Below are positions 58,219-64,000 of a stretch of 64,000 nucleotides of DNA, piece by piece; the stretch's first letter is position 1; the number at the start of each line of letters is the position of its first letter. Location: NCBI GenBank assembly GCA_028455995.1, contig JABELC010000014.1, forward strand, positions 496,001-560,000, given 5' to 3'. The position numbers and the translations under genes were made by a program. Below the pieces are notes generated by a model. It was not told the DNA's origin. It worked only from the letters and a program-made list of their open reading frames with translations, and did not search any database. Source of the DNA: Scleromitrula shiraiana (taxonomy: Eukaryota > Ascomycota > Leotiomycetes > Helotiales > Sclerotiniaceae).

Positions 58219-58867
58219 AGATTTGAAAGTGATAGAGATTAAGGATTAAGAATTTGAGGATGATAGATGAATGGTGTGTTGGTGAATGAGTGTATAGTAT
58301 ATTGGTAGTGAATAGATAGTAGATAGATAGATAGTTAGTTGATTAGTTGGTGTATGTGGTGGTGTGGAAAGATGAGATGAGATGGGATGGAAGAGAATAG
58401 CATGAGGAGAGGAGGAGGTGGTGAATTATGAGAATGTAATGGATGGGTGGATTAATGAATTATTTGGTTTACTCCATCTATTATATTAGAAGGAAGCTCT
58501 CTTCTCTCTTTATCTCTACTTAAACGCATTTTTCAATTGATTAGATTCTAGAAGTGATGCGATATTAGAAACGGAAGGAGGGAAATTGGAGGATTATATT
58601 AGATGAGGTGAAAAGGGATAGAATTGAATAAGGGAGTGTGGTTTAGGTTTCCACATTGTTTCGGCGTTTTTAGGTTAGATTGAGTTGGCATTTAGAGTCA
58701 GTAGCAAAGCGGACAAATGAGATGGATGGATAGATAAATATATCTATCGAGAAAGAGCCTCAAAGGAGAAGGTAGAAAGACCAAAGTTAGATAATTAGTG
58801 ATTTTAATTAAATATTGAAGATCGAATATACTAAATAGGCCCTAACCCCCCTCTTACCCTAATCGTA

Positions 58868-60904
58868 TCAAATTACACTACCCTTCGCCAAATCCTCCAC
58901 GATCAAATCCGCCGTCTTCTCAACAACAACATAAACAATACTCACGATATTCACCCCACAGCACCATCAGAAAACACTAACATCCACCACCCTCACCCTT
59001 TTAACCCCTCAAACCCTCAAGCAATCATTCACCACCCCCCGATCTTCCGCCTCGTTATCGCACACATACCACAAGATGATAATCCCCCACCATCGAGCTC
59101 CCACTAACTCCGTCGCATTCTAACATATCTATCTTCTTCCCCGCCGGAAAGTCTCCCTATTCCGTTTTAATTTAAAAAAAAAATCGGATAATGGAGGTAT
59201 CCGGGAAACAAGATCATGGAGGTAAATACCGTGCGTAAATCTCCGCATCGAGTGGATGGGAGAGATATTTTGGGCTGATGATTGGAGGGATACTGGGATT
59301 AGAAGAAAGGATGTTGACGGTTCTAAGTGAAAAGGGGTGGGATGGTGTGGCGAAGGGAGATGGAGGGTTTGGGGAGGAGGGGGTGAGGATTTTAATGGGT
59401 GGGATTTTGAGAGGTGGAATTGGCGGTGTGCGAAGGGGAGGGAGTAATTGGGAATGGGGAGGGGGAGGAGGGGGAAGGGGATGGAGATGGAGATGGGGGT
59501 GAGATGGTGTGGAGGAGGTGGGTGGATTGGATTGGGGCGAAGGGGAAGAGTGGGAGGCTGTTGGTTGGGTTGTGTGCGGAGAGAAGGGAGGAGGGGAAGG
59601 AGATAGAGGTTTGTTTCAAAGGGACGTGAGCGAATGAGTAAGAGGGTGTGTGTGGTAGAGAGGTCCGGTGCGGGTTCCTTGGTATTATTTTAGATTTTCT
59701 TCTCGGACGAGGGAGTCCCGTATTATATCCATTGTCTTTATTGTATCTTTTACTTCGAAGGATGTCCCGCAGAACATGTGGTCTTGGAGATTTTCTGGAA
59801 TATGTTATGTTAGTATAATGTTTATTGAATATATTAATGGGACTTTGTATCTTACCGCCAACATAAGGATTATCACACACTACATCGATACCATGTGATT
59901 TTAAGAGTTTGGCATCGCCAATTCCGGAAAGCTCAAGAATTTGAGGTGAACCGAAAATACCGGCTGAGAGAATAACTTCCTTTCGAGCTTTCACAAGAGT
60001 CGGTGCCCCATCACGAAGAAATTGAACACCATCAGCAATTGTTTCTCCCGACGTATCTTCTGTAAATACAATTCTCTGCACATGTGCATTGGTGATTAAT
60101 CGCAACTTTTCCCGATCCTTCACAGCTTCATAGTATACCACACCAGAATGACTTCTTTCTTTCATTTCATTGATAGAACAAGAACTCGTATATGCCCCAA
60201 TTCCCTCTCCAGACAATGGATCACTTTTCAAATCTAAGTTTAAGTTTCTAAAAGCATCAACCCATGTTTTCTGTATCGGTTCCGCAATATCTGAAAAAGA
60301 ACCTTGGATAGGATCTGTGCCTTGGATATTTGGATCGATATAGTTGATACCCATAGATTCTTTAATCTAATCAGTGGGTTGACTCAAGGCTTGGAATTTT
60401 TGAAAATAGAGCAACATGTTTTCCCATGACCAGTCTGCGTTATCTAGTTCTATCTATGAGTCGAAACTCTCCTTGTTGGGGTGTACGGGGGTTAGGAGGT
60501 TAATAGCATTTGAACCACCAACAATTTTACCTCGAGGATAGTGGATTACTCGGTCATAAAGATACGTCTATATATAATCATAATGAAGAATGAGCTTCGT
60601 TTTATCTCATATAACTCATCAAGAACAGACAAACTAGAGAAGAAATTGAAGAACACACTTGTGGCTCAGTAATATAGGACTAATCAAATTCAGGATCTCC
60701 AAATACAGCTCCTGACAGTAGGGGAGTTCTAGTTCTCGAATCATCATTTCTGTTCTGTCCTGCTTCCAAGAGAAGAACAGATGTGTTTTCATTTTCGCTC
60801 AACCGGTTTGTGAGGATGCAGCATGCGGTGCCATCTCCGATGATGATTATATCGTAGGTTTATTCTTCGGGTTGAGTAGTTGATGAGGAATTGGCTGATT
60901 CCAT
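58868..60904 (-). pseudogene. Decayed GMC (glucose-methanol-choline) oxidoreductase gene
   Basis: The minus strand reads MESANSSSTTQPEE, a stop, then YDIIIIGDGTACC (a damaged FAD-binding GxGxxG) and LLLEAGQN. Later come YPRGKIVGGSNAIN, ADWSWENM, VILSAGIFGSPQILELSGIG and, after an intron, ENLQDHMFCG, all GMC family motifs in order. Near 58868-59040 the family C-terminus is recognisable (RVVDVSVF, NIVSIVYVV, KTADLI) but frame-broken. Stops interrupt at least five places, and two sit where the family has Trp (TGG to TAG). The longest intact piece is 59690-60354. Members oxidise alcohols, sugars or choline with FAD. As written it cannot make a functional enzyme. Confidence 0.85.
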
Positions 60905-62286
60905 GATGGTTGAGATGTTGTGATTTTAATCGGAAATATATTTTTGATGTGATGTGATATGATGATGTATACTGGATGAAATTCAAAGATGTATTTAGAT
61001 TTCGAAATTCGAGATCCAGGTAGGATGGATTATAACAGTTGCTCGCCAACACAATATTGTATGTTGGGTTGGAGCTGCCGGGTGCATTATACCATGGTGA
61101 TAAATGATACCCCCCTCGCCATCCGCCCCTAATACCTACCTGACTATCCATGCCTTTTCTAGAATCTCACCTGGATATCTCTCGGTTTGGCATCTCATTG
61201 CATCATTATCATCAGGACCAAAGTAGAGAGAAGCTAGGATTTTTAATGAGGCAGTTATTGTAGTTAGAAAGGGGAGTCCAGGGGACAATAGCATGATTTC
61301 CATGTGATTTGATGAGTGAGTGTACGAGAGTGAAACTATCTCTTCATGCTACCTTATTTAATGGGAGATAAAAGTTATTTGGGGATGTAGCTTGCAAGAA
61401 TTATCTGGGGAAGAGATGAAGTCAGAGGTGGAGATGGGGGTGGAGAATCTCCAAATTGGCCCGTGAGCAACTGTAAGAAATGAACTGGTCCGTTCATCCC
61501 ATGCTGTCTCACTCCTATCTCATCACACATGTCTTATTTGATATTATTTATTAGTACACATGTGTAATCGCTAAGGTTTTGATCCATTTTCACATCATAG
61601 ATTGCAGCGGAAGTTTCATCTTGGCATATCTAAGCCACTTTTTATGCCAAGCGCCAAGTCAGCGTTCGCTTCTTTTTAGGGAGGTAACACAGAGGTAATT
61701 GAGACGACAATCCATCAGATATTGTCGTTATAACATCTAAAGAGTTATGAGATATCAATCCAGAATACCTATATTAGATAATCGGTACGATCAATCGGGG
61801 AATATATAAATATGGATGAATAGACAAGATAGATATGATATAAACGCTCATTTGGGCTGGACGTATTGATTTCTCTCGGGGTACGCACACCATGAGCTAA
61901 ACTGGTTCTGCGAAAGAAGTTTATATTGTGAGGCTTGTTAAGGTGGTCTCTAGGAATGGGAAGAGTAATGTGAGTGATGAAGAGGCGGTGGAGGATATAG
62001 ATATTAACCAGCAATTTAATGCTCAGTATTGCATAATATTTTACTGGTACCTACCTATTGGTTAGATGTTAAATTAACGAACCATTTTGATATATCCGAT
62101 TTGAAATATTTAGTAAACTGTGTAGTGATTACAGAGAAAAGGGGAGGATTTAGGAAACCTTTCTACCAATCGATAGAGACTCGGATTTTTTACGTCGTCT
62201 AAAACGCTATCTTCATTTCTTCCACAAATCCATTTACAAAATAAGTTTCTTATGTTGAACCGGTGCCACATAATTTTCCTCTTCAC
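60905..62286. other. Intergenic between two pseudogenes, no gene seen
   Basis: 1.4 kb of AT-rich DNA without a protein-like frame. Confidence 0.5.
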
Positions 62287-63246
62287 TCACAAATACAGCC
62301 GAATTTCTAAAGTTTTCCCTCCAAGAAAGCAAAAATAAAACATAGAAGCTGCAGCAGAGATACAAATCCCCACCATAAGAACACTATACCCCATCTGATA
62401 AAACGGAGCATCCACGGCTCTAAAAGAGAACGTCGCAACAATGCCCCCAATATTACCCAACCCAATCTGCCAGCCCGTTCCCACACTCCTAGAAAATGTC
62501 CCTGATAAATTCATCGTATGCCAACAGATGATAATCGGCATCGATGAATACGTTCCCATTACTACTAACATGACACCTGCATATTGAACGGGGAGATCAT
62601 GGTGAACGGTTAGTAGAATGCTAATTACTGTGATGGCTAATGCGAAACAGAAGGCTGGGAATGGGACTCGCAGACGGAAGTGGTCGGATAGGAAGGCGAT
62701 TATTACGGTGAGAGCCCAAGATGCGGCTTGGGGTGGAACAGAATGAAGTTGGGCTTGGATGGGGCCATAACCGTAGCTTTTGACTATGGTGGGGACAAAA
62801 TAGGCAATTCCTTTATATGTATGCTTGCTGGGTATAGTTTGGGAAGTTTGTGTGGGTTTTATGTATACCATATGCAAGTATTGTAATTCCTAATGATAAT
62901 GTCAACAAAACTGTGAACAACTGTAGTGATCAAATCCAAACTCACTAAAATGCATCCCAAACCCCAAATAGTTCTTAATATCCGAAAGAAATGCACGAAA
63001 TTCAACAGATCTCGAACTAGATTCCGGTTTATTCTCTCCATCCAGCAATCTCGTTTTCATAAAAACCCTCTCTTTATCACTCAACCAAGGATAGGCAAGA
63101 GTCTGAAATCTGTCTTTCGAACTAATGCAGCCTCAGTAGTGTTTTGAGGACATTGTATTCCATTAGTGGTAACATAGGATTGAGATTGGGGTTTTGGTTT
63201 TGGTGAGATATCGGAAGGAAAAAACATCGTATCGGATCCTAACATA
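62287..63246 (-). pseudogene. Decayed MFS transporter gene (allantoate permease / TNA1-like), internal deletion
   Basis: The N-terminal cytosolic end (from Met at 63246, then EAALVRKTDFRLLPILG) is followed almost directly, in another frame, by TLAYPWLSDKERVFMKTRLL, which in the family lies in the central loop after helix 6. Helices 1-6 are therefore missing. After NYLGFGMHF an intron and a frameshift follow, and then the C-terminal half is open from GIAYFVPTIVKSYGYGPIQAQL to the stop, with the last helices recognisable (VMGTYSSMPIIICWHTMNL). The family consists of anion:H+ symporters for allantoate, nicotinate and related acids. With half of the membrane domain missing the gene is not functional. 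Confidence 0.75.
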
Positions 63247-63906
63247 TCGATGGTATTGATTAAACCTACAATAATCAATTCTTTTGTCAAGAAAACATAA
63301 AAGATTATTGAAAGTAGGAGGAAGGTAAGAGGCAGAGCAGATTAATGTTGTTTAAAAAGCATTTTCACTATGTAGAGGTGATCTCGAGTAAATATGTACC
63401 ATGCCTAGGTACAGTACATTCGTGCAGTTGCACGTAGTTAGCGTAGCTAGGTCATCTTACATGGATATATACAATGTGAAGATTTATATACACATTAGGT
63501 AGGTTGATATGACTTGGATAGTGACTAAATAAACATCCCTATGAGGAACACCCTAAAAGAATACCAAGTAGTACTTTTAATTGGTGACATAGGGTTCTGG
63601 TGCTGTATAAGCTAATTGGAGATCTGACGCAAAAACTCTTCACTTGCATGTTAGGAAGTGGATGTGCATGGTCGATTAGATCTTACTTTGGTACTTTTAC
63701 AGATTCTCATGAATTTTGATATTCCAGTAGATGGACAAGTGAATGTTCTTTTTTTTTTGAAGATCTTCGCTAAAATCTCATAGTCCATTATTTTCCAGGA
63801 TGCTTTGAAGATAAAAGAGCGTATGAATCTTTGAAGATTTATACTACTCCAAGAATCATCAAGCTGCGAATTACTATCAAAAAAGTTGCTTTATTTCCTT
63901 CTATAA
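63247..63906. other. Intergenic, no gene seen
   Basis: About 660 bp of AT-rich DNA between the decayed transporter and the ORF at the right edge. Confidence 0.45.
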
Positions 63907-64000
63907 ATGACTGCTCCACCAAAGCTTCCTCTGCTACCCGTGATATCTCCTAGGATTTCCAATCTTGGCACAACTCTCTCAGCAACAGCAAGTACAATAT
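63907..64000 (+). CDS. Start of an unidentified ORF, truncated by the window edge
   Basis: An ATG at 63907 opens a frame to the window end (31 codons, MTAPPKLPLLPVISPRISNL). The Pro/Leu-rich start followed by VISPR is reminiscent of fungal metallo-beta-lactamase-fold (LACTB2-like) hydrolases, but the remaining residues do not confirm this. Too short to assign. Confidence 0.3.
   Translation, partial: MTAPPKLPLLPVISPRISNLGTTLSATASTI

Larger units (their letters stand above)
56066..58867. other. 2.8-kb gene-free region with extreme low-complexity tracts
   Basis: No gene is seen. The tracts listed separately (G17, GGTTTT repeats, T-tract, GGGGATT repeats) lie here, between the secreted-protein gene and the decayed GMC gene. 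Confidence 0.55.

Noticed and set aside
59278..59629. Gly/Trp/Arg-rich plus-strand ORFs
   Set aside because: They arise from a G-rich stretch at the position of the decayed GMC gene and have no protein features.
60789..61151. 120-codon minus-strand ORF
   Set aside because: It overlaps the start of the GMC pseudogene in a different frame from the recognisable FAD-binding motif.

Overview
The window looks like nuclear DNA of a filamentous ascomycete. Genes have short GT-AG introns (about 50-90 bp, several with a CTAAC-type branch point), intergenic DNA is AT-rich, and the families are fungal (Zn(II)2Cys6 regulator, fungal NLR, DPBB/RlpA-like secreted protein). Protein wording and gene content suggest a leotiomycete, most likely a Sclerotiniaceae (Botrytis/Sclerotinia relatives). 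That placement is inference. All exon joins were worked out by hand from splice sites and reading-frame continuity, and no transcript data were available.

Layout. 1-15 kb and 18-23 kb hold dense housekeeping genes: the C-terminus of an unknown protein, a P-loop uridine-kinase-like protein, an unknown acidic protein, PEX19 (with a CaaX end), UBC9, asparagine synthetase, mitochondrial porin, a mitochondrial J-protein, methionine aminopeptidase 2, methionyl-tRNA formyltransferase and CCZ1. Between them, at 15.5-17.3 kb, lies a tandem array of five tRNA-like units on the minus strand. Each has acceptor, D and T arms split by a 77-143 nt insertion at the anticodon loop, and each is followed by a run of T. 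From 22.8 to 35.3 kb there is no convincing gene, only simple repeats and probably the long leader and regulatory region of a Zn2Cys6 / hexapeptide-acetyltransferase fusion gene (35.3-37.5 kb).

38.7-47.9 kb is the most interesting region. An intronless, unusually GC-rich gene encodes a 291-residue protein that I read as a fungal gasdermin-like (RCD-1/HET-Q1 type) pore-former candidate. Convergent with it is a 924-residue protein with a C-terminal subtilisin (S8) domain and an intact Asp/His/Asn/Ser set. Divergent from the protease, across a 0.5 kb shared promoter, is a roughly 1437-residue NLR (zinc-finger-like N-terminus, TPR-like repeats, NB-ARC, C-terminal TPR). This resembles the known het-Q1/het-Q2 gasdermin-protease regulated cell-death pair with an NLR added, and a sensor-protease-executioner module is the obvious hypothesis.

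48-64 kb is repeat-rich. It contains a 1.07 kb AT-rich element with terminal inverted repeats and a candidate 8-bp target duplication, a secreted DPBB protein gene, extreme homopolymer and G-rich tracts, a decayed GMC oxidoreductase gene, a decayed MFS transporter gene, and the start of a further ORF at the right edge.
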